Shown: positions 1 to 9,449 of the stretch, piece by piece
Numbering within the stretch: the stretch's first letter is position 1
Layout of the letters: the number at the start of each line of letters is the position of its first letter
Origin: Legionella bononiensis
Lineage (GTDB): Bacteria > Pseudomonadota > Gammaproteobacteria > Legionellales > Legionellaceae
Reading direction: 5' to 3'
Length of the DNA: 64,000 nt
NCBI RefSeq assembly: GCF_016786215.1
Contig: NZ_JADOBG010000010.1
Location: forward strand, 1 to 64,000
Position numbers and translations under genes: made by a program
The notes under the pieces: model-generated
Databases searched by the model: none
Told to the model about the DNA's origin: nothing
What the model saw: only the letters and a program-made list of their open reading frames with translations

Positions 1-1068
1 GAACCAAAAGCGTTGTTTGAGGTCATTATCGTAACGATAAGCTACACCCAATCCAAATCCCATGGGATCTTCAGCCGTGACCGTATCAATATGTCTTCCT
101 GTCTTGGTAGAAACTACAGATTCCAGTTCAGTCAGTATTTTTTCCCGATAATCAGGATTAATCAAGGTGCCGTGATAGAGCAATTGAACCCATTTCACGA
201 CATCTTCAGTATTCGCGACAATAGCCCCTGCTGATGAAGCCCAGGATAAATCATTGTTGATTGTATCAACTGATTTTTTAGTGGTTTTATCATAAAAATA
301 ACCATGTACCCGTCGATTTTTTATGGCATTGCCCACTTCGACCCCATTGGGTCCAGCCGGATAAAATGCATCATCCAAATCGTTTTTAGCGTTAATTATT
401 CGTTTTTTTAATTGATTTTCATAAGTATCATGAGTGGCCTTTTCAATAACAAGCGCGGCGAGAATATAATTGGAATTACAATATTCATAACGATTGTTTT
501 TATTCACCTTGAGTGCCTCTTCAGGGTGAGCATAGGTCAGAAGCTCTTCATCAGTCCAAACGTGACTCAGATCGCTATTGAGTTTTTTATCAAAAACCGG
601 GTCTTCCGAATAATTAGGTATACCGCTGGTCATATCCAACAATTGACGTAAAGTAACTTCTTTCCAATTGGGATACTGAGGCAGCCATTTACCTAAAGTA
701 TCATCTAATGACAGCACACCTTCTGTCTGTAATTGCAATAATATTAAAGAAGTAAATGATTTGGTAATACTGCCAATATCAAATAAGTTATTGGTTGTGA
801 TTTCTTGATTGAATGGAGGGAAGCCCATTGTTCCTTTAACTACAGTAATTGTATTTTTAATGTCTGTCTGTTTATTGTGAGGAATAAGCACTGAAGCAGC
901 CATTGCGGTGAACAATTCTTTGTCACTGTATTTTTTATAATAATCCGTCACTACAGTCTGCATCTGTTTTTTTAATTCTGAATCTGCAGAATTCGAATCA
1001 GCGTAGCTTGTTGTAGAAATTAATGAAACGGCCAGGGTAAGACTATAAATACTCGTTTTAATCTTCAT
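1..1068 (-). CDS. beta-lactamase-fold serine hydrolase, partial
   Basis: I translated this frame by hand from the ATG at 1068; it stays open for 356 codons to the left edge, so the C-terminus is missing. It begins with a signal peptide (MKIKTSIYSLTLAVS, probable cleavage near SYA), placing the product in the periplasm or outside the cell. The motif SITK inside GSITKSFTSL is the SxxK nucleophile motif, and YCN in EYCNSNYIL fits the YxN motif of class C beta-lactamases and DD-peptidase-like hydrolases. Family members are class C-like beta-lactamases, D,D-carboxypeptidases or esterases; the sequence does not tell which. The third motif (HxG/KTG) would lie beyond the edge. Divergent promoter space of about 170 bp separates it from gltX. 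Confidence 0.85.
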   Translation of the reverse strand, partial: MKIKTSIYSLTLAVSLISTTSYADSNSADSELKKQMQTVVTDYYKKYSDKELFTAMAASVLIPHNKQTDIKNTITVVKGTMGFPPFNQEITTNNLFDIGSITKSFTSLILLQLQTEGVLSLDDTLGKWLPQYPNWKEVTLRQLLDMTSGIPNYSEDPVFDKKLNSDLSHVWTDEELLTYAHPEEALKVNKNNRYEYCNSNYILAALVIEKATHDTYENQLKKRIINAKNDLDDAFYPAGPNGVEVGNAIKNRRVHGYFYDKTTKKSVDTINNDLSWASSAGAIVANTEDVVKWVQLLYHGTLINPDYREKILTELESVVSTKTGRHIDTVTAEDPMGFGLGVAYRYDNDLKQRFWF

Positions 1069-1239
1069 GATTTATTATCCGGTATTCAGTAAAAAGTACT
1101 TAAAGGGACATTTATATTAGCGTGAATTGATCCAAAGTTACTACAAGCATTTGAAGTAATTCATAATTTTTATCTGAGTCTGATAATAGTTCCGAGATCC
1201 AGGCAAAAGCTCGCCTCAATCCCGGATCAACATGAAATA

Positions 1240-2652
1240 TTATTGTGCGCTGGCTCTTAACCGGATTTTTTCAAGTGCGCATTCCAGACGGCTTAACACT
1301 CGTTGTTTACCTAATAAAGTCAGTGTCATATCTATGGAAGGAGACATACTCGTTCCGGTAACAGCTACCCGCAATGGTTGAGCAATTTTTCCCATATTAA
1401 TATCAAATTGCGCACTAATGTCATTAATGCATTCCTGAAGATGATCTTTTTGCCAATCACCCAATACTTTCAACCGTTCATAAAGTGCAGCTAAAGGCTC
1501 CAGAATGACAGGACGCAGATGCTTTTTAACTGCATCCTCATCGTATTCAATAGAGTCTGAATAAAAATAAAGACTCATTTCACACATTTCAGCCAATGAT
1601 TTGCATCGTTCAGCCTGAGTAACGACCAAATCCTTAAGCTGCGGTCCCTTACTGATATCTACACCCGCTTGTTCAAAATGCCAGCTTAAAGCTTTTGCGA
1701 CAGAATCGGGATCATCACTTTTTTGATAATGTTGATTCAACCAATACAATTTATCGTAGTTAAAGCTGGATACACCCCTGCTCACATTTTTCAAGTCAAA
1801 ACTGGATATCATTTCCTCAACACTGAAGATTTCCTGATCGCCATTAGACCAGCCCAGGCGAACCAGATAATTTAACAGGGCATGCGGTAAAATCCCCAGC
1901 TCTTTAAACTGCATAACCCCTACTGCGCCATGTCGTTTGGATAAACGCTTGCCATCCTCTCCCAAAATCATAGGCAAATGTGCAAAAATTGGAATCGGGG
2001 CATTCAAAGCCTTGAATAAGTTAATTTGTCTTGGCGTGTTATTAATATGATCATCACCACGAATGACATGAGTAATGTTCATATCCAAATCATCAATAAC
2101 TACAGCAAAGTTGTACGTTGGATGTCCATCTGATCGAACTAAAATTAAATCATCCAATTCATTATTATCTACATGGATATCGCCGTACACTTCATCTTTA
2201 AAGGATACGGTACCGCTATCAGGATTTTTAAAGCGAATGACGTAAGGAGTATCAGACAACGGCAGATTTTTATCGCGGCAATGTCCATCATACCGAGGCT
2301 TTAATTTGGCAGCCAATTGTGATTCACGAAGGGATTCCAGTCGCTCTTTACTGCAGACACATCGATAAGCCTTGCCTTCATCCAAAAATTGCTGCGCTAC
2401 TTCATTATATCGGGCATAGCGATCAGTCTGAAAAAAAGGACCCTCATCACAGTCCATACCCAACCAGGACATACCATCTAAAATTGCCTGCACCGATTCT
2501 TTTGTAGATCTCTCTCTATCAGTATCCTCTATTCTTAGAATAAACTGCCCATGATGACGTTTGGCATATAACCAGGAAAATAAAGCTGTTCTTACTCCTC
2601 CCACATGTAAAAATCCAGTAGGGCTTGGAGCAAATCGGGTTCTAACAGTCAT
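1240..2652 (-). CDS. gltX: glutamyl-tRNA synthetase
   Basis: Class I aminoacyl-tRNA synthetase that charges tRNA-Glu. From the ATG at 2652 the protein is 470 residues, the usual length for bacterial GluRS. The HIGH-type motif appears as PSPTGFLHVGG near the N-terminus and the KMSKS-type motif as KRLSKRHGA. A zinc-site cluster CVCSKERL...YDGHC resembles that of the E. coli enzyme. An in-frame start 24 codons upstream (2724) would add a tail unlike the family, so 2652 is preferred; GGA lies about 10 bases upstream. It is divergent from letS with about 100 bp between them, which must hold both promoters. Confidence 0.95.
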   Translation of the reverse strand: MTVRTRFAPSPTGFLHVGGVRTALFSWLYAKRHHGQFILRIEDTDRERSTKESVQAILDGMSWLGMDCDEGPFFQTDRYARYNEVAQQFLDEGKAYRCVCSKERLESLRESQLAAKLKPRYDGHCRDKNLPLSDTPYVIRFKNPDSGTVSFKDEVYGDIHVDNNELDDLILVRSDGHPTYNFAVVIDDLDMNITHVIRGDDHINNTPRQINLFKALNAPIPIFAHLPMILGEDGKRLSKRHGAVGVMQFKELGILPHALLNYLVRLGWSNGDQEIFSVEEMISSFDLKNVSRGVSSFNYDKLYWLNQHYQKSDDPDSVAKALSWHFEQAGVDISKGPQLKDLVVTQAERCKSLAEMCEMSLYFYSDSIEYDEDAVKKHLRPVILEPLAALYERLKVLGDWQKDHLQECINDISAQFDINMGKIAQPLRVAVTGTSMSPSIDMTLTLLGKQRVLSRLECALEKIRLRASAQ

Positions 2653-2754
2653 AATATCATCCGTTGTAAGGAATAAAACAATCGGGCTATAATAGCCGAC
2701 TTTACCATCAACGCAAAGATTCAACCGCTCAATTCAGTATAAACGGGAGTTATC

Positions 2755-5487
2755 TTGAAAAGTATTGGTATTAAATATCAACTAAGAATCACCACACTGA
2801 TTCCCGCATTCCTGGTCGCCTTGCTGTTTGCTGTCTTTTACAATGGCCAATTCGGGAAGGACTTAAACCAACATATGTCCCGATTAGGTGAGGCCTACAT
2901 TCGCCAGTTACTCCCTGCGGCTCAATTTGCCTTACTTCGTAATGATGACCGTACTCTGCAAGGACTAATTAATGCCTCAACAATTAACCCGGAAGTAAAA
3001 GCACTTGCCTTTTACAATGCCAGTGGACAGCTACTGGCCTATCGTGGCGGAAAACATTCCATACATAAACCATTTAATCCGCCGGATTTCACAGGGGATT
3101 ACATTGAAAGCAAGCAAATTAACCCCTTTACCATTAATTTTATCGCACCAATTACCATTCCCAAATTCAACTTATACTCCAACAGCACCCTGTTCAAAAA
3201 CATCCCAAGCCCGGTAGCGTTCCAGGCAGACGATATTCTGGGTTGGTTATCCATTGATATTGATACTCAATCCATGCTGATCAAACGCTATCAAATGCTT
3301 ATAGTGACTATTTTTATTACGCTCTTTGGCTTACTGATGGGTTTGACCATTCATTATTTCTTGTCAAAACGGATCTACCTGCCTATTTCCCGATTACGCC
3401 GCAGTATGAAACAAATTTTAAGTAATGAATTTGAAACAGAAATAAAAGTCGGCAGCCAGGGCGAATTAGGTACTATCGAAAAAGGATGCGCGCATTTACA
3501 GAAACAGTATTTAAATACCATACGGGATCTGAATCAACACATTGAAGTAGCCACAGAAGATTTACAACAAAGTCTTGAGTTGCTGGAAGAGAAAAACATC
3601 GAATTGTCGCTCGAAAAGAAAAAAACAGAAGAGAAAAGCCGACAAAAATCAGAGTTCATCGCGAACATGAGTCATGAAATTCGCACACCAATGAACGGAG
3701 TTATCGGTTTTACCAATGTATTGCTGGAGAGTAAACTGGATCCATTGCAGCTGGATTACGTAAAAACCATCAAATCTTCTGCCCAGGATTTACTCGGTAT
3801 TATTAATGATATTCTTGATTTTTCCAAAATTGATGCCGGTAAATTACATCTTGATTGCATCCCCGTTGACATCCGTGCCTGCATCGACGAAGTACTTGCT
3901 CTTGCCAGCCCCAACGCTCACAAGAAAGGAATTGATTTAATCCCCATCACCGATATACAGGTCCCTAAAACCATTCTGGGCGATCCGTTCAGAATCAAAC
4001 AGATTATCAGTAATCTTGTAACCAACGCGGTTAAATTTACGGATCACGGCTATGTCTTGATACGAACGAAAATAGACCTCGAAACAGAGAAAGACTATAC
4101 CTTGTTGTTTACCATCACCGACACAGGAATAGGCATTTCGCCCGAAGATCAAAACAAACTGTTTACGGCTTTCAATCAGGCCGATACCAGCATCACCCGA
4201 CGTTATGGTGGGTCAGGATTAGGCCTGGTTATCTGTAAAAAGCTCTGTGAAGAAATGCATGGCCGTATCAGCCTCACCAGTGAATTAAATAAAGGCTCTA
4301 CCTTTACAGCACGGATAAAGGTTGAAAAGCTCCTGGCCTATGAAATTGAAAAAAACCAGACGCATCGCTTCGCTCATTTAAAAATTCTGTGTTTTGATGA
4401 TAATCCTTTACATTTGGAAGCCTTATGCAATGGACTGGGTTATTGGGGCATTGAATGTGTCTCCATTAACTCGTTTAACAAACTGGCTAAAGCTCTGGTT
4501 AAAAATAAAGACTGTAGAATAGCGTTTATTAATGTCAATCAGGGTTGCGAACACCAGGTAGCTGAACTGATACAACAGCACCCGCACCTGCCCTATGTAC
4601 TGATCTCCAAATGGCCGATATCTGATTATGCGGCACTTGGCGCTCATGGATTTTTATATAAACCCATCAGCATACAAAAACTGCAGGATCTCATTGAATC
4701 TCTGAACAATAAGAACGCAACTGACAAAGCAATTAACCATGAGCTAGACGGCTTACGAGAACAATTGCGTTTCTTGCACCCTGAGTTATTAATTGCAGAA
4801 GATAATCCAGTCAATAAAATGCTCCTGAATTCATTATTAAATGAGAACACTCATGTTACCGCTGTAGATGATGGCGCCATGGCTGTAACCGCCTGTGAAG
4901 ACAAAAAATTCAATATTATCCTGCTCGATCTGCAAATGCCCAAACTGAATGGGCTGGAAGCGGCACGGATGATTCGCCAAAACTCATTACTTAACAAACA
5001 CACACCTATAGTACTCATCAGTGCTAACAGCAGTGATATCAGTACAGTAGATTTAAAAAAATCCGGTGTGGATTTTTGTCTGCAAAAACCAATTGATGAA
5101 AAACAATTATTAATGCAGATTCTTCGTATTGTTGATAAAGCAAAACACTCGGCGATTGACTGGCAATTGTGTGTACAGAAGGTTTCAGGTAATCAGGAGC
5201 TCGCTGAAGAATTTTTAGCAAAGTTCATAGAAGAACTGTATAAAAATCGTGAAGAGTTTATCCAGTTAATGCATAAAAAAGACATCAAGGGACTGGGTGA
5301 GACGGCTCACAAATTACATGGCGCCTGTTGCTTTTGTGGTGTTCCTGTCTTGCAGAAGAAAGTGATGCAATTAGAGAAACTGGCTACACGCGCGGCAAAA
5401 ATCGAAGAATTAGCTGGGGCTTTTGCTGAATTAATCCAAAGCATTGATGCCGTACTTAATGAATATGAAAATCAATACTCACAATAA
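2755..5487 (+). CDS. letS: hybrid sensor histidine kinase LetS (BarA/GacS family)
   Basis: Membrane-bound tripartite sensor kinase of 910 residues, the sensor partner of LetA, which in Legionella drives the switch to the transmissive phase through RsmY/RsmZ and CsrA (known for the family). It starts with TTG after GGGAG. Visible domains: TM1 about residues 9-28, a periplasmic region, TM2 about 180-203, HAMP, then HisKA with H307 in the H-box NMSHEIRTPMNG. The ATPase domain has DTGIGIS and GGSGLGL. A degenerate receiver (about 540-640) is followed by a canonical receiver with phospho-acceptor D725 in LLDLQMPK, and a C-terminal HPt domain has H852 in TAHKLHG. The architecture HK-REC-HPt supports a four-step phosphorelay. 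LetA is not in this window. Confidence 0.93.
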   Translation: MKSIGIKYQLRITTLIPAFLVALLFAVFYNGQFGKDLNQHMSRLGEAYIRQLLPAAQFALLRNDDRTLQGLINASTINPEVKALAFYNASGQLLAYRGGKHSIHKPFNPPDFTGDYIESKQINPFTINFIAPITIPKFNLYSNSTLFKNIPSPVAFQADDILGWLSIDIDTQSMLIKRYQMLIVTIFITLFGLLMGLTIHYFLSKRIYLPISRLRRSMKQILSNEFETEIKVGSQGELGTIEKGCAHLQKQYLNTIRDLNQHIEVATEDLQQSLELLEEKNIELSLEKKKTEEKSRQKSEFIANMSHEIRTPMNGVIGFTNVLLESKLDPLQLDYVKTIKSSAQDLLGIINDILDFSKIDAGKLHLDCIPVDIRACIDEVLALASPNAHKKGIDLIPITDIQVPKTILGDPFRIKQIISNLVTNAVKFTDHGYVLIRTKIDLETEKDYTLLFTITDTGIGISPEDQNKLFTAFNQADTSITRRYGGSGLGLVICKKLCEEMHGRISLTSELNKGSTFTARIKVEKLLAYEIEKNQTHRFAHLKILCFDDNPLHLEALCNGLGYWGIECVSINSFNKLAKALVKNKDCRIAFINVNQGCEHQVAELIQQHPHLPYVLISKWPISDYAALGAHGFLYKPISIQKLQDLIESLNNKNATDKAINHELDGLREQLRFLHPELLIAEDNPVNKMLLNSLLNENTHVTAVDDGAMAVTACEDKKFNIILLDLQMPKLNGLEAARMIRQNSLLNKHTPIVLISANSSDISTVDLKKSGVDFCLQKPIDEKQLLMQILRIVDKAKHSAIDWQLCVQKVSGNQELAEEFLAKFIEELYKNREEFIQLMHKKDIKGLGETAHKLHGACCFCGVPVLQKKVMQLEKLATRAAKIEELAGAFAELIQSIDAVLNEYENQYSQ

Positions 5488-5521
5488 AACTCAATAATTC
5501 CAATAAATTGATGGAGATAAA

Positions 5522-6766
5522 ATGGTTGTTAAAAATGCAATATATGCTCAATCGGGTGGCGTAACTGCCGTAATCAACGCATCAGCCTGTGGCGTTATCC
5601 AGACTGCAAAGTTATACCCACAACACATCGGTACCGTTTATGCAGCAAAAAATGGAATTATTGGGGCGTTGAATGAAGAACTCATTGATACCTCACTAGA
5701 AAGCGATGCGGATATTGCAAAACTAATGCAAACACCCTCCGGTGCATTTGGTTCCTGCCGGTATAAATTAAATAACAATAATGACGAATACAAACGATTG
5801 ATTGAAGTATTCAAGGCTCATAATATCGGATATTTTTTCTACAATGGCGGCGGTGATTCCCAAGATACAGCGCATAAAGTCTCTCAATTAGGTGAAACCA
5901 TGGGTTACCCTATTACCTGTATTGGAATTCCCAAAACAGTGGATAATGACCTGCCTTTTACAGATGCCTGTCCCGGATTCGGTTCAGTTGCCAAATATGT
6001 GGCGATATCGACCAAAGAAGCCGGCTTTGATGTTGCGTCAATGGCTGCTTCATCAACAAAAGTGTTTATTCTGGAAGTGATGGGTCGTCATGCAGGATGG
6101 ATTGCCGCTGCCAGTGGACTTGCAAGTCAAAGTACAGAAGAACCACCGCATATTATCCTGTTACCTGAAGTCACATTTGATCCTAAACAATTCCTGGCCA
6201 AAGTTTCTGAATGTGTTAAATCCTACGGATATTGCGTAATCGTTGTTTCAGAAGGGATTCGCAATAAAGAAGGCCAGTTCTTAAGTGATGCAGGCTTACG
6301 AGATGCATTTGGTCATGCACAACTGGGTGGTGTTGCGCCTGTGATAGCCCAGCTGGTTAAATCGGAACTGGGTTTCAAATACCACTGGGCTGTTGCGGAT
6401 TATCTTCAACGAGCAGCCCGCCACATTGCCTCACAAGTGGATGTAGAGCAAGCTTATGCTCTTGGCAAAGCAGCTGTTGAATATGCCGTTAAAGGCCATA
6501 ATGCCATCATGCCTGTGATTATTCGAGAGCAAGATGAGCCTTATCAGTGGTCCATAGGTAAAGTAGCACTGGCAGAAGTAGCCAATCAGGAAAAAGCGAT
6601 GCCGGCCGAATACATTTCAGAAGATGGCATGGGCATTACCCCAGCCTGCAAACGTTACCTGTCTCCGTTGATTCAAGGCGAGGCTTACCCCAATTACATT
6701 AACGGCATGCCTGATTACGTTCGTTTAAAAAATCAATTAGTCGCAAAAAAATTGAATCCCCGTTAA
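5522..6766 (+). CDS. pfp: pyrophosphate-dependent 6-phosphofructokinase
   Basis: 414-residue PFK-family enzyme interconverting fructose 6-phosphate and fructose 1,6-bisphosphate, most likely using pyrophosphate. The phosphoryl-donor motif reads GGGDSQDT instead of the ATP-type GGDGS, as in PPi-dependent members, and the catalytic loop is PKTVDNDL. MGRHAGWIAA and a C-terminal SEG motif also match the family. It lies 34 bp behind letS and is preceded by GGAG (5514-5517), so it may be co-transcribed with letS or use a promoter inside it. PPi use makes the step reversible; whether it serves glycolysis or gluconeogenesis is not shown by the sequence. Confidence 0.93.
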   Translation: MVVKNAIYAQSGGVTAVINASACGVIQTAKLYPQHIGTVYAAKNGIIGALNEELIDTSLESDADIAKLMQTPSGAFGSCRYKLNNNNDEYKRLIEVFKAHNIGYFFYNGGGDSQDTAHKVSQLGETMGYPITCIGIPKTVDNDLPFTDACPGFGSVAKYVAISTKEAGFDVASMAASSTKVFILEVMGRHAGWIAAASGLASQSTEEPPHIILLPEVTFDPKQFLAKVSECVKSYGYCVIVVSEGIRNKEGQFLSDAGLRDAFGHAQLGGVAPVIAQLVKSELGFKYHWAVADYLQRAARHIASQVDVEQAYALGKAAVEYAVKGHNAIMPVIIREQDEPYQWSIGKVALAEVANQEKAMPAEYISEDGMGITPACKRYLSPLIQGEAYPNYINGMPDYVRLKNQLVAKKLNPR

Positions 6767-6798
6767 TCAGTTCAAACAGAACACTTTCAAAATAGACA

Positions 6799-6830
6799 AT
6801 CCCCTGGATTATATTGAACATCCAGGGGAT
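6799..6830 (+). terminator. hairpin downstream of pfp
   Basis: Perfect 11-bp stem (ATCCCCTGGAT / ATCCAGGGGAT) with a 10-nt loop, about 30 bp after the pfp stop. No clear T-run follows on the plus strand, so it may be a weak terminator or an mRNA 3' stabiliser. Confidence 0.5.
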
Positions 6831-6882
6831 TACTTCATACTGCCCCAAACACTGCCATTACGTTAAAGAATAGTTATTTTAT

Positions 6883-6967
6883 GTAGCCCGTATTAGCGAA
6901 GCGTAATACGGGGATCGAAGTAGCACTTCACTGTTTCCCCGTATTACGCTTCGCTAATACGGGCTAC
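6883..6967. repeat. REP-like long inverted repeat
   Basis: Two near-perfect 31-base arms (GTAGCCCGTATTAGCGAAGC... and its complement) around a spacer of about 23 nt. The same outer sequence GTAGCCCGTATTA with a changed inner stem occurs at 54652-54733, and related half elements occur at 50480 and 61664. This is a dispersed palindromic unit, placed between the convergent pfp and CDF transporter genes. Confidence 0.85.
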
Positions 6968-7014
6968 ATGGTTATCAGGACTTATGACGACAGTCACATC
7001 GACTTTTAAAGCAC

Positions 7015-7929
7015 CTAAATCCAGCTTTCGTCTGTTGTAAACGCGATAGTGAGCCATAGTTGTGGACCATTTCCGCCCATTACTTCAACTATTTCATGAC
7101 GAATTGCATCCAGAGTTTCAATACCTGATATGGGATAACCTTTCGGCACTACAATATGAATTTCAATAAATTGCGCCCGCCCTATCTTGGCAACATAGCT
7201 GGAATAGGTTTTAAATCCATACCGCTTTGTCAGTTCATCTAAAAATCCCCTGACTTTTTCATCCAGACCAAATGGAGCGATGAGAAACATATCACGCATT
7301 GCATCACGTACCGCTGCCATGGGCACAAATATCAAACATGCAGTCAAAACCGTCAAAATGAACGGATCGATATAAGGAGTCAGATGATCGTAAGAAGTGC
7401 CATCCATTAGCGCAGCAATACCAAATGCAACTAAAAGCGAAGTAGAAATAGCTGCGGAGATTAACCAGCTTTGTGTGTCAAGTCGCAAAAACTCAGAGTT
7501 CAATTTGAGATTCTTTTGTCGAATGTACACATACATTACAATCGATAATACCGACATCAATAAAGCAAAAACAAAAGCCCAATCAAAATTTAACTCTCGT
7601 CCACCCGACAGCAAACTGCCAATAGCATTAACTAATGCATAAGCACAGAGCAAGATAAGAACACTTCCATTAAAAACCAGCACCATAGGCTCTACATGCC
7701 AATAGCCGTATTGAAATCGGCGGCTCCCTTCACTGGTCAAAAGACGGGCTACCAAGAGAGCCAGTATTGACATGGCGGTGTCAACCATATTGAACATACC
7801 ATCAAATACAATAGCCAATGAACCTGAGAGTAATCCAAACAAAACACCGGCTACTGCTAACAGGAACGTTACGGCTATGGATATTTTAAGAATTCGCTGC
7901 TCTTGTAGAACTGATGTAGTGCTATTCAT
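7015..7929 (-). CDS. cation diffusion facilitator family transporter
   Basis: 304-residue inner-membrane protein of the CDF (FieF/YiiP/CzcD-like) family, which exports divalent metals such as Zn, Fe, Mn or Co by proton antiport. About six membrane segments are visible between residues 12 and 205. Typical signatures are GSLAIVFDGMFNMVDTAMS (acidic metal-site helix) and FQYGYWHVEPM, equivalent to FSFGHGKAE in FieF. A cytoplasmic C-terminal domain (about 215-304) ends with the histidine-bearing EIHIVVPKG segment. The spacing of the first aspartates differs from YiiP, so metal preference cannot be assigned. It is a monocistronic minus-strand gene, convergent with pfp. Confidence 0.85.
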   Translation of the reverse strand: MNSTTSVLQEQRILKISIAVTFLLAVAGVLFGLLSGSLAIVFDGMFNMVDTAMSILALLVARLLTSEGSRRFQYGYWHVEPMVLVFNGSVLILLCAYALVNAIGSLLSGGRELNFDWAFVFALLMSVLSIVMYVYIRQKNLKLNSEFLRLDTQSWLISAAISTSLLVAFGIAALMDGTSYDHLTPYIDPFILTVLTACLIFVPMAAVRDAMRDMFLIAPFGLDEKVRGFLDELTKRYGFKTYSSYVAKIGRAQFIEIHIVVPKGYPISGIETLDAIRHEIVEVMGGNGPQLWLTIAFTTDESWI

Positions 7930-8025
7930 ATTAATTCCGAATCTGTTACTGAAATGAGACTATCATATAATAACACTTTGACTCATTAGAAGGACTGGGG
8001 TTTATAAGATATTTATAAGTCTCAT

Positions 8026-8436
8026 TCACGGACGACAATATGCAGGACGATAACGATTAGCCAAAGTCCCGCCAGTACAATCCCAATGTATCGCTTTATC
8101 CGGATCCAATGTGGGAGTCAGGACGATAGTCCCATTACCCGCTTGTGCTGTATAGGTTATGGTAACTAATCCCTGATTTGCAATGGTTATTGATGCCACA
8201 TTAGCTGTTGGAGCAGGAGTTATATACCCTGTTTCCAATTGATTGGCGGGAAAAGCACTTTGCGAGAATGTTGTTTCTGTAACTGATAGTTGGGCTGCAT
8301 AAGCTAAATTTAATCCTTCTACTACTCGTGCTCGTATTACATAATCCTGATAAGCAGGAATAGCAAGTGCGGCCAAAATTCCGATTATGGCCACAACGAT
8401 CATCAGTTCAATCAAGGTAAATCCTTTTGCTACCAT
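8026..8436 (-). CDS. pilA: type IV pilin (first of tandem pair)
   Basis: 136-residue type IVa prepilin. The class III leader is very short (MVAKG) and is cleaved by prepilin peptidase before F6; the mature N-terminus [20 protein letters not shown] forms the membrane and assembly helix with the conserved Glu5. A C-terminal disulfide loop is bounded by Cys in WDCTGGT and the final AYCRP. Assembled pili serve adhesion, twitching and natural DNA uptake. It is a paralogue of the pilin at 8789-9202; in L. pneumophila the corresponding neighbours are, from memory, lpg1914/lpg1915. An RpoN-type promoter stands just upstream, so it seems separately transcribed. The symbol is a family name (also called pilE). 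Confidence 0.92.
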   Translation of the reverse strand: MVAKGFTLIELMIVVAIIGILAALAIPAYQDYVIRARVVEGLNLAYAAQLSVTETTFSQSAFPANQLETGYITPAPTANVASITIANQGLVTITYTAQAGNGTIVLTPTLDPDKAIHWDCTGGTLANRYRPAYCRP

Positions 8437-8470
8437 ATTAATCTCTGGATTTGCATTTAATATATACCAC

Positions 8471-8485
8471 GCATATTCAATGCCA
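8471..8485 (-). promoter_or_regulatory. sigma-54 (RpoN) -24/-12 promoter of pilin 8026-8436
   Basis: The minus strand reads TGGCATTGAATATGC, with GG and GC exactly 10 nt apart as required for RpoN. It sits 35 nt upstream of the pilin ATG, giving a predicted leader of about 20-25 nt. The neighbouring pilin carries a matching element. Confidence 0.75.
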
Positions 8486-8751
8486 ACTTGTTTTAATGAT
8501 TGAATTTTTTAATTTACGGTACTTACGAACAAACCAGAGCTATTCGTTTAAAGGAATTATTAATCAACTCCAGGCAGGTTATTTCAAACAAATTAAGATA
8601 TCTCTTTAAACCGGCACAGTGCTTGCGTTTGGAGATCTTTCACTGCGTTCAAGATGATGAGATTTCCAAGATAATTGATACAGTACAAAAATATCTCTTA
8701 CTTCGATTTTGGGAGTGTTTGTAAATCCTGTTCTATAAATTTCAGATAAAT
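8486..8751. other. intergenic region between the pilins
   Basis: No convincing gene. A 74-codon plus-strand frame (8500-8724) lacks family resemblance and an RBS. The region is probably upstream activator space for the left pilin promoter. Confidence 0.5.
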
Positions 8752-8775
8752 AAAAACCGCCCCTGAGGGCGGCTT
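8752..8775 (-). terminator. rho-independent terminator of pilin 8789-9202
   Basis: The minus strand has GCCGCCC-TCAG-GGGCGG followed by TTTTTA, 14 nt after the pilin stop. It is a textbook intrinsic terminator. Confidence 0.88.
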
Positions 8776-8788
8776 TCAATAGATGATA

Positions 8789-9202
8789 TTAAGGTCTGCA
8801 ACTGGCTGGTCGGTATTTAGCCAACAAGGTACCACCTGTACAAACCCAGGTCACATCTCCATTTGCTTGAAGCGTAGGAGTCATAACGATAGTACCGCCA
8901 CCAGCAGCAGCCGTATAAGTAATGGTTATAGCCCCTGTATTATCTGCTATAGCTATTGAAGCGACATTAGGTGTTGCCGCAGGAGATACATATCCTGTCG
9001 CAGCCTGTGTTGCTGGCAAAGCATTATTAGTAATGGTTGTTTCAGATACAGCAAGTTTTGCAGAAGAAGCCAGTTCCAATCCCTCTGTAACACGTGCTCG
9101 AATGGTATAATCTTGATAAGCTGGAATTGCAATAGCAGCTAGAATACCGATAATAGCTACTACGATCATCAATTCAATCAGCGTAAAACCTCTTTGTCTC
9201 AT
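8789..9202 (-). CDS. pilA: type IV pilin (second of tandem pair)
   Basis: 137-residue type IVa prepilin with leader MRQRG cut before F6 of [20 protein letters not shown] and a C-terminal disulfide loop (WVCTGGT to ASCRP). An ATG six bases upstream (9208) is directly against the GGAG at 9211-9214, leaving no spacing, whereas 9202 has a 6-nt gap, so 9202 is chosen. It shares the alpha-helix and much of the C-terminal region with the downstream pilin, so the pair arose by tandem duplication with divergence in the exposed middle part. It has its own sigma-54 promoter and its own terminator. The more elaborate upstream region suggests this is the major, more strongly regulated pilin (inference). 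Confidence 0.92.
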   Translation of the reverse strand: MRQRGFTLIELMIVVAIIGILAAIAIPAYQDYTIRARVTEGLELASSAKLAVSETTITNNALPATQAATGYVSPAATPNVASIAIADNTGAITITYTAAAGGGTIVMTPTLQANGDVTWVCTGGTLLAKYRPASCRP

Positions 9203-9237
9203 GGCCATCTCCGTTGGTAATTAACTCTTATATTCAT

Positions 9238-9252
9238 GCATACATAATGCCA
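9238..9252 (-). promoter_or_regulatory. sigma-54 (RpoN) -24/-12 promoter of pilin 8789-9202
   Basis: The minus strand reads TGGCATTATGTATGC: TGGCA at -24 and TGC at -12 with the obligatory 10 nt between GG and GC, 36 nt from the start codon. Pilin genes of Pseudomonas and relatives are RpoN/PilR-dependent. Confidence 0.78.
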
Positions 9253-9320
9253 ATTTACATGATTCAGCAAATAGAGGCATATTAGTTCTTATATTTAGCT
9301 TAAATCAGCCCCTGCTTTTC

Positions 9321-9362
9321 TATAGTATAAATATTTCGAAACAAAGGTGTCGTTATACTATA
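9321..9362. repeat. inverted repeat upstream of pilin/bolA
   Basis: Arms TATAGTATAA and TTATACTATA separated by 22 nt, in the divergent region between the pilin and bolA. It could be a protein-binding palindrome. Confidence 0.5.
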
Positions 9363-9400
9363 AGGACTGATTACAAGGTCAGTTTAAAACTAATAACAAA

Positions 9401-9449
9401 CTGACATTTTGTGTCATATTTTGACAAAATTGTCAGTGCACTATGACAA
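9401..9449. promoter_or_regulatory. cluster of TGACA/TGTCA sites, candidate PilR enhancer
   Basis: Five TGACA or TGTCA pentamers fall in 49 bp, including an inverted pair TGACAA-AA-TTGTCA. In Pseudomonas, PilR binds repeated (C/G)TGTC sites upstream of pilA. The cluster is about 170-225 bp upstream of the predicted pilin transcription start, reasonable for a sigma-54 enhancer; it also overlaps the bolA promoter. The assignment is inference. Confidence 0.4.
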
